Shown: piece after piece, positions 21,286 to 33,494 of the stretch
How the letters are laid out: each line of letters starts with the position of its first letter
How positions within the stretch are numbered: position 1 is the first letter of the stretch
NCBI GenBank assembly: GCA_034359265.1
Contig: CP136893.1
Location: 28,776,001 to 28,840,000 of the forward strand
Length of the DNA stretch: 64,000 nucleotides
DNA from: Canna indica
Lineage: Eukaryota; Streptophyta; Magnoliopsida; Zingiberales; Cannaceae
Direction of reading: 5' to 3'
Notes under the pieces: generated by a model
Database searches by the model: none
Told to the model about the DNA's origin: nothing
Seen by the model: the letters and a program-made list of their open reading frames with translations, nothing else
Translations under genes and position numbers: made by a program

Positions 21286-21300
21286 GACGCAATTAAATAG
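21286..21300 (-). promoter_or_regulatory. Possible TATA box of the kinase gene
   Basis: Reads CTATTTAATTGCG on the gene strand, followed by the CT-rich duplicated leader. Position is plausible but untested. Confidence 0.3.
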
Positions 21301-22600
21301 CAAGCAGTGGGACCCGGCATCAACAGCTTAGAAAATAACAGGAGAATTAGGATTGTTTGGATGATACTATTTTCTTAAAATAAATTATATTTCTCAAAAA
21401 ATCCAAAAAAAAAAAAAACTCATCTGATTGACACATTTTCGGAATAAATGTATTTTCTAAAAAATACTTATGTCAATCAAATATATTCTACGAGAAAAAT
21501 ATACTTTCAATGAATTAATTTTTTATCAATCAAATATTTTTTAAATATTTTTTTAAAAAATATATAAAAAATTAATTTATGTGATATTATATAAAAAATA
21601 AAATTCGAAGAATATATGGCCAGGAAACCGCACAATTTTACCCATCACAATCTGCAACTTTTTCCTAATTTATTCACGCACTTATCAATTTTATCTACAA
21701 ACAACAGTCGAATCCCGTGCTCTGTCACATTCAAAAGATATACTAGTTGTCTCAGCCAACGAGGATCGTTTGACGAGAAATACTATAAAGCAATTTGAAC
21801 TGACAAAACTAATTGAAATATTGATGATGAATGAAGAAGCTTAGTCGCAGCAGTTTTGCGTGTCAATTTCCTCGTTGACTTTGGCTTGAAGAAAGAAGAA
21901 CGAGAGCATATGAGGTCTCTGCAACTTGCACAAGTGCACGGACTTGGCTCTGCACATTAATTAGTATCATGAAGGTGTTTAAACCTTTAATTTCCTACAG
22001 CTGTGGCCACGTAAACTATGGAGCCTCCCATTTCTAAGGTTTGCAGATGATCCACCTCAACGGAAAAAACTACTGAATCTATGGAGCCTCCCATTTCTAA
22101 GAATGAACTTATCATTATTAATACTGAATCGTGAAAGTGTTAGGTTTATTTATTTGCAACGCAGATTCATTCTTACTTTAAATTCAATATTATTTATACT
22201 GAGTTCAATTTTAATAAAATTAGATTCACTTTTTTTAGAAGTTTTATATAAATTTTTATGGAGTTGGCATCATCAAAATTCATCCTACCCGCCTGAAGTA
22301 TCCCAAAGTCCTTTAATTCTACTTGATTGCAATATATGCATGTGACACAATTAGTTCATTGCATCTATTAGCTATGGTTTGTAGTGGTAATTAAATCATA
22401 ATAAAATTTTCTTGCTAATACGCTGCACGCGTCCCAACGTGCATCTTGATATGCACGGCACATAAAGAATCAATTTTACTAGTTCCATCCTATTTATTTT
22501 TCTCATTTACCCATAGACATTCGTCCTGTCGATTGTCTGGCCGATCGATGAACAATAAAATCTGGATTATGGACAACATACATTGTTAAGGCAGATTAGA
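21301..22600. other. AT-rich intergenic region upstream of the kinase
   Basis: Contains runs of A/T (21360-21600) and a duplicated phrase GGAGCCTCCCATTTCTAAG (22021 and 22082). Short frames such as 22103-22345 look random. No gene supported. Confidence 0.4.
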
Positions 22601-22611
22601 TGCTCAATTTG

Positions 22612-22853
22612 GTCAAGCGGTAAACGAGGGAATCTGACGGTTAAATGAGCGAATTTGATGGCCAAACGAGAAAATTTGATAGTCAAACAATAAAATCTAG
22701 TGGTCAAACGAGAGATTTTAACGGTCAAACGAGAGAATATACTATTAAACAAAAGAATCTAGCCACTAACGAAGGAATCTAAACACCAAACGAAGGAATA
22801 TGAGCATTGCACGAGGGAATCTGAGTACCAAACGAGGAAATTTAGATATGAAA
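22612..22853. repeat. 21-bp tandem array, left part, split by element C
   Basis: About eleven imperfect units resembling TCAAACGAGAGAATCTGACGG in direct orientation. The array resumes to the right of element C at 27135, so C inserted into it. Confidence 0.75.
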
Positions 22854-22879
22854 CTCACTACTAGAAAAATAGGCATCAG

Positions 22880-23250
22880 CAACGGCTGATGCCGTTGCTG
22901 AGCCATTGCTGAAGGGCATCAGCAACGGTCCAGCCGTTGCAATAGAGCCGTGACAGAAACTCGCGTTGCTGATAACTTAGCGAAGGTGCAGCAACGGTCG
23001 CTCGGGCCGTCGCTCAAAACATTATCAGCAACGGCCGCTCAGGCCGTCGCTAAAAATATTATCAGCAACGGTTTTGCCACAGACCCGGAGCCGTTGCTGA
23101 TAACATTAATAGCAACGGCCGCTGAGTCCGTAGCAACGCCGTTAGTGAAATCACGTCGCTAAGTCGTTGCTGTAGGTCATCAACAACGGCTTTCGATACA
23201 CTTTTAGCAACGACTTTCCCACGGACGACCGTGGGAAAGCCGTTGCTGAT
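22880..23250. repeat. 3' subterminal repeat array (copy C)
   Basis: Dense CAGCAACGGC / GCCGTTGCTG motifs in both orientations, including the pair GGCTTTC...GAAAGCC flanking the CCCACGGACG palindrome near 23215-23245. Confidence 0.8.
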
Positions 23251-23538
23251 GATGTGTACCTGGTAACAGAAAAATTTCAAATTTCAAATTTTCATTGATA
23301 CATTGATACATTATCTCATACATAACTCACACACTCATACCCTCATACACACATTCATTCACACATCACAAACACACCAAGATATACATCAAAACAATTA
23401 TATTTATATTGATAATTATCCACGATAGTATAAAAACAATTCAAATACAAAATTGAAGTATCAATATCCAAATAAAATTAGTTAAACAAGTTCAATATCT
23501 CAGTAACAAATTCAATATCCAAACAAAAAATCTCACGA

Positions 23539-25072
23539 TCACGATGGAGGATGGTCTGGATCATATGGTGGGGTCTGGAGTGCTTGAGTGTACACCGGCG
23601 TGGACTGACTCGAGGACGATGGATTAGATGATGCCGAAGAGATGCCTGCTTCGGGATGACCTCACATGTTGCGTAGCATAGATTGTATATCCGCCATCAT
23701 CTGACTCTGGCGCTCCATCATCTCAGTCTGACGCGCGACCGTCTCCTCTAGTGTCCTTATCCTATTACTATGATCATAACTGGATCTGAAGGTGGACGGT
23801 CGCTCACCAGCGACTGGAGGGGTCGGTGCCCCAAGTGGCCCTAGTACGGCTCGCGCATGACCACTATCTGCGAAGCCATACACGTGGCCATGGTCCCAGC
23901 CACTTGCGGCCTCGACCCACGATGTTGCGTCAAAGTCCTCGGGGGTACCCCCGCACTGCACCACCGTCTGGCTGTAGGTCTCCTACTCGAGTTTGATTTT
24001 TTGTTTAATATTTATCATAAAACTTAAATTATAAATATATAATGAATAATTTAAACAAATATATAATTACCACAATGTATGCAGCGCGGTTGTCGATGTA
24101 CTCCCCCGTCCCATGTGCTCGACGGTGAGTCCGCTCAAACACCGCCATCGGGGAGGGTCGCTGGACAGTCCCGTCATCCGACACCGTCGTCTACATTTAC
24201 AAAACAAATACATTAATTAGTACACATAGTAACAAATAAAATATATAATTAAAAGATATACTTACCATACGGTTCGCGTGCACTGCAAATGCAACAGAGC
24301 CGCCGGTGTGACGCGCTGCTCCCCCCGACATGTGATTTCTAGCCGCATTCCGAGAAACCTCCTGCCATCGATCCGTCGACCATATTCCCACGAGCTGGTC
24401 CCATATATCCGGAGTAATCCAACCGGGGCCGTATCCCCGAGTCTCCGCGATGTTAGTGGTCCCAGCTCGAGCCATCGCCTGGGACCGAGCCTGCCCCAGC
24501 TGCCCGTTGTACCTTGCCCGGGAAATAGCCTCCCAAGCAGCGTAAATGAAGGGCCTCTGGTCCTCGGCCCATGTATAGCGAGCCTGCAAAATAATAATAT
24601 CAGTACCAATATTAATATATCATCATGCATGTAAAAAAATCATAATACGTGCCTCAAACTCGCGCCATAACATGTCGACGTGCTCGCTAGGCACGTGAGA
24701 CCACGTAGGCCATGCCTCGTGCATGTATCGTCGAATAGTAGAAGAAATGCTCCTCGGCACTTCTTCTTGCTCGAATCTGCACAATAAAAATAAATTTTAA
24801 TATTATATTATGATATAATGAATTTGTAATGATTCATAATTCATGATATATTACCGCTCCCCAATCACGCTAATCAATCTACATGACTCTGTGGCTGGTG
24901 GAGGCTGCCACCTGTTCGGCCCGCGTGGCCGCCTGCGCATGGATGTACTAGCCTCGGCAGTATCATCCGCATGAGGATCAGCAACAGGAGGATCAGCAGC
25001 ATGAGTAAGTGCTGGAGTCTCACTGATCGGAGACTCCGAAGCTCTCCTGCGTCGATAACCACGACCAGACAT
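23539..25072 (-). CDS. TnpA-like protein (Transposase_24), copy C, shortened at the C-terminus
   Basis: Exons 25072-24855, 24776-24653, 24583-24266, 24190-24071 and 23982-23539 splice in frame; intron 2 again uses a GC donor. Exons 1-4 have no stop. The codon that is CGA>TGA in exon 2 of copies B and E is intact here. A TGA at 23664-23662 (TCA to TGA) ends the protein after 366 residues, just beyond the coiled coil, removing about 41 residues of the Ser/Pro tail that reach 23539 in other copies. The Transposase_24 block is complete. This could therefore still be a working subterminal-repeat-binding protein made by an element that lacks a transposase. Expression is unknown. Confidence 0.8.
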
Positions 25073-25147
25073 ATCTGTCGAACAGACATATAATCAGATT
25101 ATTGTATAAATAGTAGAGATATATTTAATAAAATATATACTTTATAA

Positions 25148-25800
25148 TTATTCCTCATCATCTGAATAATAGTCTTCGAATTCTTCTTCTTCTTCCTCTT
25201 CTTTCTCTTCTTCATCTTCTTCATCTCTAGCTTCCTCAATTTCATGATCGTCATCATCAGCATATTCAACTTCTAATTGAATTGACGTTGTGTCTGCATC
25301 CTCGAGTATTGGAATAATACAATCCACAACAGGAGAATCATCTTCTTGATAGAAACCATGTGTCATATCAGGTATCAGCTCATTTTCTCCTACTATCGGA
25401 TCAATTTTTCCTCTACCTTTTGTCTTACATACTACACGCCAATCTGCTCTATCTTTATTTCGAGCCGGATACTTCGCGTAATATACTTGTTCGGCTTGTG
25501 ATGATATGTCTGAACGACAGGATTGCTCGACGTCCCGACTTCGCGTGACTACCCGTGACAAGTCCATAGAAAATATCTTGGTGCAAATTCTTTTGTATAT
25601 AGATGCAGAGTGACAGTCTCCCGATCCAAAAATCGTCCATTTGAACAAATACGGCACGGACATCGGATTTGATCACCCATGCTAACGAAATTCCGATTCG
25701 AATAGGCGAAATTTAGGAAGTACGTTACGCCTAATCGAAACTCATTCGTTAAAGCTCCACGATCAAGACGTCGGTACATCCAACTTCGATCAGCCGACAT
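25148..25800 (-). pseudogene. tnp2 deletion derivative (copy C)
   Basis: Starts MSADRSWMYRRLDRG at 25800, keeps the Transpos_assoc domain, hits a TAG at about 25546-25548 (GAG to TAG) and then jumps at about 25503 from the VVQTY codons to the SQAEQVYYAKY codons near the end of DUF4216. The whole catalytic core and DUF4218 are gone, and the joint is out of frame. The acidic tail and the stop are present. No transposase can be made. Confidence 0.85.
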
Positions 25801-25874
25801 GATTCTGTCAATCAATGACAATTTCTTTGGTTAATGTCTTTAGGTGAGATTGTCCTATTCCATTCGGGATTTAT

Positions 25875-26064
25875 GTTATTCGTACTACACTTACGTTTTT
25901 ATTTTAACTGTTAACTAATTATTCTAAATTTCGGCAGCATCTCCCTACAGTTCTCCGAATACGCATATCATCTGAGCGCGTATCGGAGAACAAGAGAGAT
26001 GTTGCTGAAATTTAGAATAATTAGTTAACAGTTAAAATAAAAACGTAAGTGCAGTACAAATAAC
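25875..26064 (-). repeat. Long hairpin upstream of tnp2 (copy C)
   Basis: The best-preserved example. The arms 25875-25963 and about 25981-26064 differ at only about eight of ~88 positions, with loop ATATCATCTGAGCGCG. Confidence 0.9.
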
Positions 26065-26267
26065 TATATTCCCAAATTGTCCAATCAGAGACAATTCAAG
26101 AATTGTACGTCGTATAAAAGATCATCTACTTCTTTTACACGAACATACAATCCCCGAACGGATCTAAGGTTTTGCTAAATCATATCCGACTCGTCGATGC
26201 GTACGTGAAACATATCAACTCCTCGGATGGATGATTATTTTCTAAATGTTTCGAGACAGTTCGAGTC

Positions 26268-26375
26268 CATATTGGACAATTCCGACATGAGTCCAAATTA
26301 GACGATTTCGGCAAGAGTTCAAAGTCGACGATTCTGGCGCGCGTCCGAAGTGGATGATTCCGGCGCGCGTCCGAA
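26268..26375 (-). repeat. 26-bp minisatellite (copy C)
   Basis: About four units, the shortest array among the better preserved copies. Confidence 0.7.
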
Positions 26376-26816
26376 ATTAATCTAAATCCTAATAATTAAT
26401 CTAACAAATTAAATAATTAATCTAAATAATTAATTAATAATTAATTAACAATTATAAAACAATTAATTAACAATTATATAACAATAAAAAATTATATATA
26501 AATTTATAAATTCCGGCGCCGGAGTTAGGTGGACTCCGGCGCCGGCGTACAGTGGCCGGACACACTGTCCGGCCACTGTACAAGGTTCGACGACGGCCAT
26601 CGGCCGACCGCCGCCGGCCGAAACTCTAGAAATAGGGTTTCAGTAGGATTAATTCCCGCCGGCCGCAACGGGAAGAGACGGCCGGCCGGCGAGGCATACC
26701 TGAACAAGTCGGTAGCAGCGGGAGGAGGAAGAGGCGTCGGCAGCAGCGGCGGCGAGAGGCGAGAGCAGGAGCGGCGGCGGCAGCAGCGGGAGGAAGAAGG
26801 GTCGGGCGCGACTGGT

Positions 26817-26828
26817 GCCCTATATAAA
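26817..26828 (-). promoter_or_regulatory. TATA box of CACTA copy C
   Basis: Plus-strand CCCTATATAAAT, directly inside the 5' subterminal array, equivalent to those in A, B and G. Confidence 0.6.
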
Positions 26829-26829
26829 T

Positions 26830-27115
26830 TTATCAGCAACGGCTCACTCGCCCGTTAGAAAGCCGTTGCTAATAAGTTATCATCAGCAACGGCTCACTTG
26901 TCCGTTAGAAAGCTGTTGCTGATAATTAAAATGTCAGCAACGGCTCGCCTTTCCGTCAGAAAGCCGTTGCGGATAATTAAAATAATCCGCAACGGCTCGC
27001 GTGTCCGTTAGAACGCCGTTGCAGATACAAATATCTGCAACGGGTCGAGCGGCCGTAAGAACGCCGTTGCAAATAGCAACGGCTTGAGCGGCCGTTGCTG
27101 ATAGCCGTTGCTGAA
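26830..27115. repeat. 5' subterminal repeat array (copy C)
   Basis: Alternating CAGCAACGGCTC and GAAAGCCGTTGC motifs; adjacent pairs are inverted around CTCGCCCGTTA-like spacers. Confidence 0.8.
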
Positions 27116-27134
27116 GACCTAATTTCTAGTAGTG

Positions 27135-27295
27135 ACTAGAGAATTCGAGCTTGAAATAATATGTAGTCATCAAAAGGACGCTTCATCTGGTTGATTGTCA
27201 AATGAGGAAATCTAGTCGTCAGACGAGACATAATAGATGATTAATTCAGTTGACCAATGAATTTGACAATCAAACGACATAATCTGATGTAAACT
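27135..27295. repeat. 21-bp tandem array, right part
   Basis: Continues the TCAAACGAG..AATCT pattern (for example TGTCAAATGAGGAAATCTAG and GTCGTCAGACGAGACATAAT), more eroded than the left part. Confidence 0.55.
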
Positions 27296-28960
27296 AATGT
27301 GATGGAATTGGTGAAGTCAGGATGTAAAACAAGGGAGCAAACTCTTAAGGACTTGTGAGCAGTGTGGCAGGGGCAAAGGCAAATGAAGCCGATATTACAA
27401 AGAATGGGAGAAAACACACGTGAATAAAAATGAGGAAGAGGAGCGAGCGACAGATAAAAATTTAGATAATGGGGGCAAATTCATCATTTCTTATATAACG
27501 GAGGATTTTTAAAATTTGAGGAGAGGAGAGCAATTGCCCCCCTAGTGTCTACGTGTCTCTCCGCCCTTGAATGGAATCGGTTCTTTTTTCGTGCTATGCG
27601 CATTTTGACGTGCGTCGGGACGCATGCCGTGTAGTCTTGGTTGCACTAAAGTTCTATTCATTAAATCATGCATGAACATGCCGATTCAAAATAGAGTTCA
27701 GTGCTTTATCCGATAGTGCAAGTTAAATTATACTTATCTTTTTTCTATTTAGAGAATTTTCAAGGGATTTTGAGTATTTTAATTATGCGGACTAAATTAA
27801 ATTAAAATTTGTCACCAATGGTTCCAAAAGCTCAGATCTAACAAGGATCTTTACAATGTGATGGGGGTTGGACTTTTATTCAGGTCTTCATCAGAGTTCA
27901 CACTTTGGCACTCTGTGGGAGTACATGCATGCAATTAATATATAACTTAGAGCAGGTGCATGCAGACAACAATTAATGGAAAAGGTGGACTTTGTGTGAG
28001 GTTGAGTTGTGTCTCCATGTGAGACTCTCGGAGACTGTCTATTATAATAATGATATCCATGTCGACTTCTTTGTCTTGGAACCTGCTGTCGTCATGCTAT
28101 GTGACAGAGAGAGAACATGTTCTACTGCCATTTCATTCAACCATGCAGCGCTGTGGAGATAAGGTTGGGGAGAAGAGGGAGGTCTGCGTGGATTTTGGTC
28201 AAAGGCAAGAGTTAAGGACTCTCAATAATATGCTTCAGAGAGGTCAAAGGGAAGATCTCTTGTCGTAATGGGCGAGTTTGGATGTTGTGGGTTGCGGTCA
28301 ATACCAATAAGTCAAAGCCTAATAATTTGGGCAATAGGGAGAAAATTCATATTAAAGACCTAACATATTCCATTTTATCAAACTTATGATTAAGAAATTA
28401 ATAGGTCTAACTTATTTCAAAAATTAGCTCATGAAAAGAAAATTATCCAAATTATTAAAGACTATATTGATCATATTTTTAACCAATGTGTGACTTTAAC
28501 ATATCCCCTCACGCTTATGATTGGATATCTAGAGCATGGAGTTTTGCAGAATTAGACATCTGCGGGTGGCACAATATAATATCAATTATATATTTGGCTC
28601 TGATACCATGTTAAAAAATTAGTAGATTTAATTTACTTCAAAAATTAGTTCATATAGAGAGAATTGCTTAAATTATTTAAAAACTATCTTGACACTTATT
28701 TAGGAGTGCTATGAATCAGATAATAAACTATCTATAGATATTTGAATTGTGTCATCCTTAAGGACTTAGCTAAGCCATGTGGATAGAGTGAGACAAACAA
28801 TATGAGATGGGGATTAAAGTTCAAATTCATACAACATCTTTAATACTGAGCAAGCGATGTCAATCAATGTCATGGCCCAAAGATGATTCAGTGTGATTGA
28901 TTTCTTAAGTCAAGTTGGAGCTGAGTAATTTGATTTTGCATTTTAATTTAACAACATTTT
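27296..28960. other. Intergenic, no gene supported
   Basis: Contains a degenerate direct pair (about 28380-28480 and 28610-28700, each with ACTT.TTTCAAAAATTAG.TCAT). Between them GGCTCTGATACCATG, the complement of a Met-tRNA primer-binding-like motif, points to a decayed retroelement. The 72-codon frame at 28050-28268 has no recognised homology and sits alone. Confidence 0.4.
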
Positions 28961-30048
28961 TTTAATTGAAAATTTATTTCTGATGGTTATATTTAGGTCA
29001 TGGCTAGAAAGAAAAGAGATCTTTCTACAAAGATCCAAAATTCAAAAATGTCAAAAGCTAAAATCGTCAAAACGAAAAATACAAAAAAGAGCGAGAACAC
29101 CAAGAATTTACGTGGTTTGAACTTGGCGGATGCCGATCCTACAACCACAGTGAAAAAAGGATGACTCTTTATTAAATTTCAAGGAGAAGATTACAACAAA
29201 ATGATAATAACTCTGAATCCCAAAGAAAGTAAACTGTCTCAAAACATGAATGCACCCTTTAGAGGAATGTTCTTGCATGAAGTTGGGGTGATACGGTCCG
29301 ATGCGTCTCCTGGGGGGGGGGAGAGGGACGTAAGAATGAATTCTAGGTGAGGGTATAATATAAATTAGAATCTAGATGTATCTAGTGAGCATCATGTCTG
29401 CATATAGTGCATGACGAGAGATATCTGTCGATGATGTTGCCCCAGTAATCTCATAGGGATGTTGCTAAAAATGAATCGATGCTGATCTAGAAGATGTTAG
29501 AATCGTAATTGATGAATCCCTCGTAATTAAATGAGGACGTAAGTGTCCTTGTATGACCGAGTGGAGCCCCCGGGCTAAGTTGCACTTGGCTTGACTTGAG
29601 TTAGGTTCATAAGTGTTGACACTTCTGGGCCTAATCCGACCGGGCCCAAAGTGCTAGTCCAGTCCAAGGAGTAATTAAGACCGTTGTCTCCACGTCTCAG
29701 CCTTGAAATTGAACTCCTTTGCATTGTGTTGATATTTGTTGGGTCGGCGAGGACCGATCAAGCAACAAAAAATTGTATAAGGAAAAATAAAATAAGCCTC
29801 TACCGAAGCGGATCCATGCATCTCGACTAAATCAATACTAGTTTAGGATTTATACATTTGAAGATCGAGCTTCGTCTTCTGCTCCACAAAACCAAGATCA
29901 CGATCTTGCTTCGAATTCAATGTGTTGCCAATGACGAACACCCTCTACGGTTAGCATACGAGCGAAAAATATGAATATGGCGGCTTCCGAGTGCTAGCTC
30001 GATTGTCTCAGAACTCTTTTTGATCCGGTTGAGCGCGAAACTCCTTCT

Positions 30049-30088
<40 letters not shown>

Positions 30089-30972
30089 GGTGAAGGTCGA
30101 TTGCAACAATTCGAGCTCGACTTCCTATCTTTAAGAGGTCAGCTGCCATCAAAAGTAGATCATCAACGTATCTAAACCATATGTGGGTATTTATAGACAC
30201 ATCATGAAACAAAGATTGCGTCATCTCAACCACTGATCAATTCAAAGCCATATCAGAATCTTAAAACAATTTTGATACCCAATAAAAATATCCTTAATAA
30301 CAATTACCAATGATGAATTTCCTAAATTCAAGATGTCGATTATAATGTATCCTTTAATAGCGATTATCAAAGATACATTGCCTAAATTAGGATCAACATT
30401 ATTTCAATTTTAAATCTTATTTAAAATTTAGAATAATTAATTCCGATTTGAAAACTCCTTTTCAAATTCAGAGTTAATTTCCAAAATTACCAAGAGAGAA
30501 TTAGTTGGTTAATCGTCATGCGGATCCAATCTGATGAGTCATAACCTTAAGCCCAATTCGGTTTGCCCTATTTATGCGACCTTGTAGATTCACATAACAT
30601 TGGCAGTAGATTTAAATCTCATTTGCAACCCACAAGTCATAAGCGACCTCTAGCAAGACATTATGACTATCCAAGTCAAATAAGGTCGGTGATCCGAGTA
30701 GTCTAACTCACAATATGATACCAGTCCTTTTATCATGCTATATTTGGATCAAGCATAAGGCACAGATTATATCATTCTTATATTGCTCAACCTGGTTACT
30801 TGATTCCTGAGCAGACTGACTCAACAAATGACATTGTTACTCCTATCAATTTATTTGAGAACGGTCATACATTTCCTTAATCTCACTCATCAAGGGGCCG
30901 AGAGATATCTCTCTCATATACGAGAGAGACAAATTCATTCACGACTACATATATTTCATTGCATGATTCATT
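28961..30972. other. Decayed retroelement-like and intergenic sequence
   Basis: 29105-29215 (ACGTGGTTTGAACTTGGCGG, then CTTTATTAAATTTCAAGG) resembles the internal LTR segment of the Copia element at 52560-52640 but is far more diverged. A G-run occurs at about 29312-29321. No gag or pol frame can be read. Confidence 0.4.
30051..30086. repeat. (TC)n microsatellite
   Basis: Eighteen uninterrupted TC dinucleotides. Confidence 0.9.
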
Positions 30973-30994
30973 CACTACTAGAAATTGGGTCTTC

Positions 30995-31230
30995 AGCAAC
31001 GGCTATCAGCAACGGCCGCTCAAGCCGTTGCTATTTGCAACGACATTCTTACGGTCGCTCAACCCGTTGCAGATATGCTACATCTGCAACGGCGTTCTAA
31101 CGGACTTGTGAGCCGTTGCAGATATTAATTACCTCAGCAACGGTTTTCTAACAGACACGTTAGCCGTTGTTGATAATAAACTTATCAGTAATGGCTTTCT
31201 AATGGACGAGTGAGCCGTTGCTGATAAGTT
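30995..31230. repeat. 5' subterminal repeat array (copy D)
   Basis: CAGCAACGGC-type motifs with several substitutions (for example CAGTAATGGC), fitting the greater age of D. Confidence 0.75.
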
Positions 31231-31239
31231 TATATAGGG
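31229..31239 (+). promoter_or_regulatory. TATA box of CACTA copy D
   Basis: GTTTATATAGG at the inner edge of the 5' subterminal array, as in B and E. Confidence 0.5.
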
Positions 31240-31539
31240 CACGCTGCGCGCCCGCCCCTTCCTCCTCCTTATTCCTCTGTTGCCGCCGCACTTCTTCCGA
31301 CGCCGCCGCTGTCAAGCTGCCGCTGTCGACGCCTCCGTCGCCCGTCCTCAAATGCTGATTCTGATCGCCGATTCCAGGTATTTCTCGCCGCCCCGCCTTC
31401 TCCGTTGATTCCTAGCTATAATCTGGTCGAAACCCTTAAAATAGGGTTTCGGCCGATGGCCGCCATCGAAATCTCGTACAGTGTCCAGACACTGGACGCC
31501 GACGACGGAGTCCACCGGACTACGGCACCGAAAATGCCA

Positions 31540-31845
31540 TTTTTTTTATTTTTGATTTAATTATTTAATTGTTAATTAATTGTTTAGATTAATTATTTAA
31601 TTTGTTAGATTAATTTTTAGAGTTTAGATTAATTGTTATGATTTGGATTAATTTGTTAGATTAATTTTTAGGGTTTAGATTAATTGTTATGATTTGGATT
31701 AATTTCTAGATTAATTATTAGAGTTTAGATTAATTTTTAGATTAATTTAGTTAGATTAATATTTAATAATGGTAGGTTAATTATTTAAATTAGTTAAAAT
31801 GTTGTAGATTAATATTAATTAATTAGTTAAAATGTTAATTGGTCT
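31540..31845. repeat. AT-rich TTAGATTAATT repeats (copy D)
   Basis: Short irregular tandem copies of (T)AGATTAATT / GGGTTTAGATTAATT between the leader and the minisatellite. Shorter versions occur at the same place in B and E. Confidence 0.7.
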
Positions 31846-31847
31846 GG

Positions 31848-32025
31848 AGTTGTCCTTAGTGGACTCGCGCCGAAATCGTCTACTTCGGACTTGCGCTAGA
31901 ATCATCCACTTCGGACTCGCGCCGGAATTGTCCAATTCGGACTCCCGCCGGAATCGTCCAATTCAGACTCCCGCCGAAATTGTCTAATTTGGACTCGTGT
32001 CAGAATTGTCCACTATGGACTCGAA
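31848..32025 (+). repeat. 26-bp minisatellite (copy D)
   Basis: About six degenerate units (TCGTCTACTTCGGACTTGCGC type). Confidence 0.7.
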
Positions 32026-32087
32026 CAAACTCGAAATATTTAAAAAATAATCATCCATCCGACGAGTCGATATGTTTCACGTACGCA

Positions 32088-32353
32088 TCCGATTGTAATA
32101 TCAGCGGGGTTGCGTATGATCGGATTACAAGATTGATTAATGGAATGCTGCCTATTGATAACAAGTTTGAGCCAACTTTTTATAAAACTAAAAAACTGAT
32201 GAGAAAATTAGGGTTTGGGTACGAAAAAATACACGCGTGCCAAAATAACTGCATTTTATATTATAAAGAAAATGTGCAGTTGGATAGATGCCCTGTATGT
32301 CAACATCGTCATTACAAGGAGAAGAAATCGGCCCGACAGAAAAATATCTCGTT
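32088..32353 (+). pseudogene. tnp2 fragment upstream of the E insertion (copy D)
   Basis: Encodes CNISGVAYDRI, FEPTFYKTKKLMRKLG and CPVCQHRHYKEKK of the early Transposase_21 region, then stops at the GTT target of element E inside the codons for KNIPFKVLRYF. It resumes at 36992. Confidence 0.85.
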
Positions 32354-32374
32354 CACTACTAGAAACTTGGTCTT

Positions 32375-32660
32375 CAGCAACGGCTATCGGCAACGACCGC
32401 TCAAGCCGTTGCTATTTTCAACGGCGTTCTTACGGCCGCTCGAGCCGTTGCAGATATTTGTATCTGCAACGGCGTTCTAACGGACACCCGAGCTGTTGCT
32501 GATTATTTTAATTATCAGCAACGGCTTTCTGACGGAAAGGCGAGCCGTTGCTGATATTTTAATTATCAGCAACGGCGTTCTAACGGACAAGTGAGCCGTT
32601 GCTGATGATAACTTATCAGCAACGGCTTTCTAACGGGCGAGTGAGCCATTGCTGATAAGT
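32375..32660. repeat. 5' subterminal repeat array (copy E)
   Basis: About fourteen well preserved CAGCAACGGC / GCCGTTGCTG motifs in alternating orientation. Confidence 0.85.
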
Positions 32661-32670
32661 TTATATAGGG
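32659..32670 (+). promoter_or_regulatory. TATA box and leader start of CACTA copy E
   Basis: GTTTATATAGGG, followed by a CTTCTTCCTCCCGC leader and a strong donor-like TTGTTCAG|GTATGC at 32772. A matching acceptor-like GATTGACAG lies 4 nt before the tnp2 ATG. A ~1-kb 5'-UTR intron is therefore plausible. Confidence 0.55.
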
Positions 32671-33055
32671 CACCGGTCGAGCCCGACCCTTCTTCCTCCC
32701 GCTGCTGCCGCCGCCGCCGCTGCCGACGCCGACGACGCCTCTTCCTCCTCCCGCTACTGCCGACTTGTTCAGGTATGCCTCGCCGGCCGGCCGTCTCTTC
32801 CCGTTGCGGCCAGCGGGAATCAATCCGACCGAAACCCTATTTCTAGGGTTTCGGCCAGCGGCAGTCGGCCGATGGCCGCCGCCGGACATTGTACAGTGGC
32901 CGGACAGTGTGTCCAGCCACTGTACGCCGGCGCCGGAATTTATAATTATATATATATATTTTTATATTGTTTTATAATTGTTTTATAATTGTTAATTAAT
33001 TATTTAGATTAATTGTTTAATTTGTTAGATTAATTATTAGGGTTTAGATTAATTT

Positions 33056-33290
33056 TGGACGCGCGCCGGAATCGTCCACTTCAGACGCGCGCCGGAATCA
33101 TCCACTTCGGACGCGCGCCGAAATTGTCCAATTCGGACTCGCGCCAGAATCATCCACTTCGGACGCGCGCCGGAATCGTCCAATTTGGACTCGCGCCGGA
33201 ATCGTCCACTTCGGATGCGCGCCGGAATCGTCCACTTCGGACGCACGCCGGAATCATCCACTTCGGACGCGCACCGAAATTGTCCAATAT
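33056..33290 (+). repeat. 26-bp CpG-rich minisatellite (copy E)
   Basis: About nine units of GGAATCGTCCACTTCGGACG followed by CGCGCC, with two unit types (ACTTCGGACGCGCGC and AATTCGGACTCGCGC) interspersed. Confidence 0.85.
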
Positions 33291-33494
33291 GGACTCTAAC
33301 TGTCTCGAAACAATTAGAAAATAATCATCCATCCGACGAGTTGATATGTTTCACGTACGCATCGACGAGTCGGATATGATTTAGCAAAACCTTAGATCCG
33401 TTCGGGGATTGTATGTTCGTGTAAAAGAATTAGATGATCTTTTATACGACGTACAATTCTTGAATTGTCCTTGATTGGACAATTTGGGAATATA

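Larger units (their letters stand above)
22856..27134 (-). mobile_element. CACTA element C, tnp2-deletion derivative
   Basis: Bounded by CACTACTAGAAAAATAGG (22856) and AATTTCTAGTAGTG (27134) with the 3-bp duplication ACT on both sides (22853-22855, 27135-27137). At 4279 bp it keeps both subterminal arrays, TATA box, minisatellite, hairpin and a nearly intact TnpA-like gene, but has lost the middle of tnp2. That is the layout of a dSpm-like non-autonomous element. Confidence 0.95.

Noticed and set aside
28050..28268. 72-codon frame with an ATG
   Set aside because: Isolated, of random length for this base composition, with no recognisable features.
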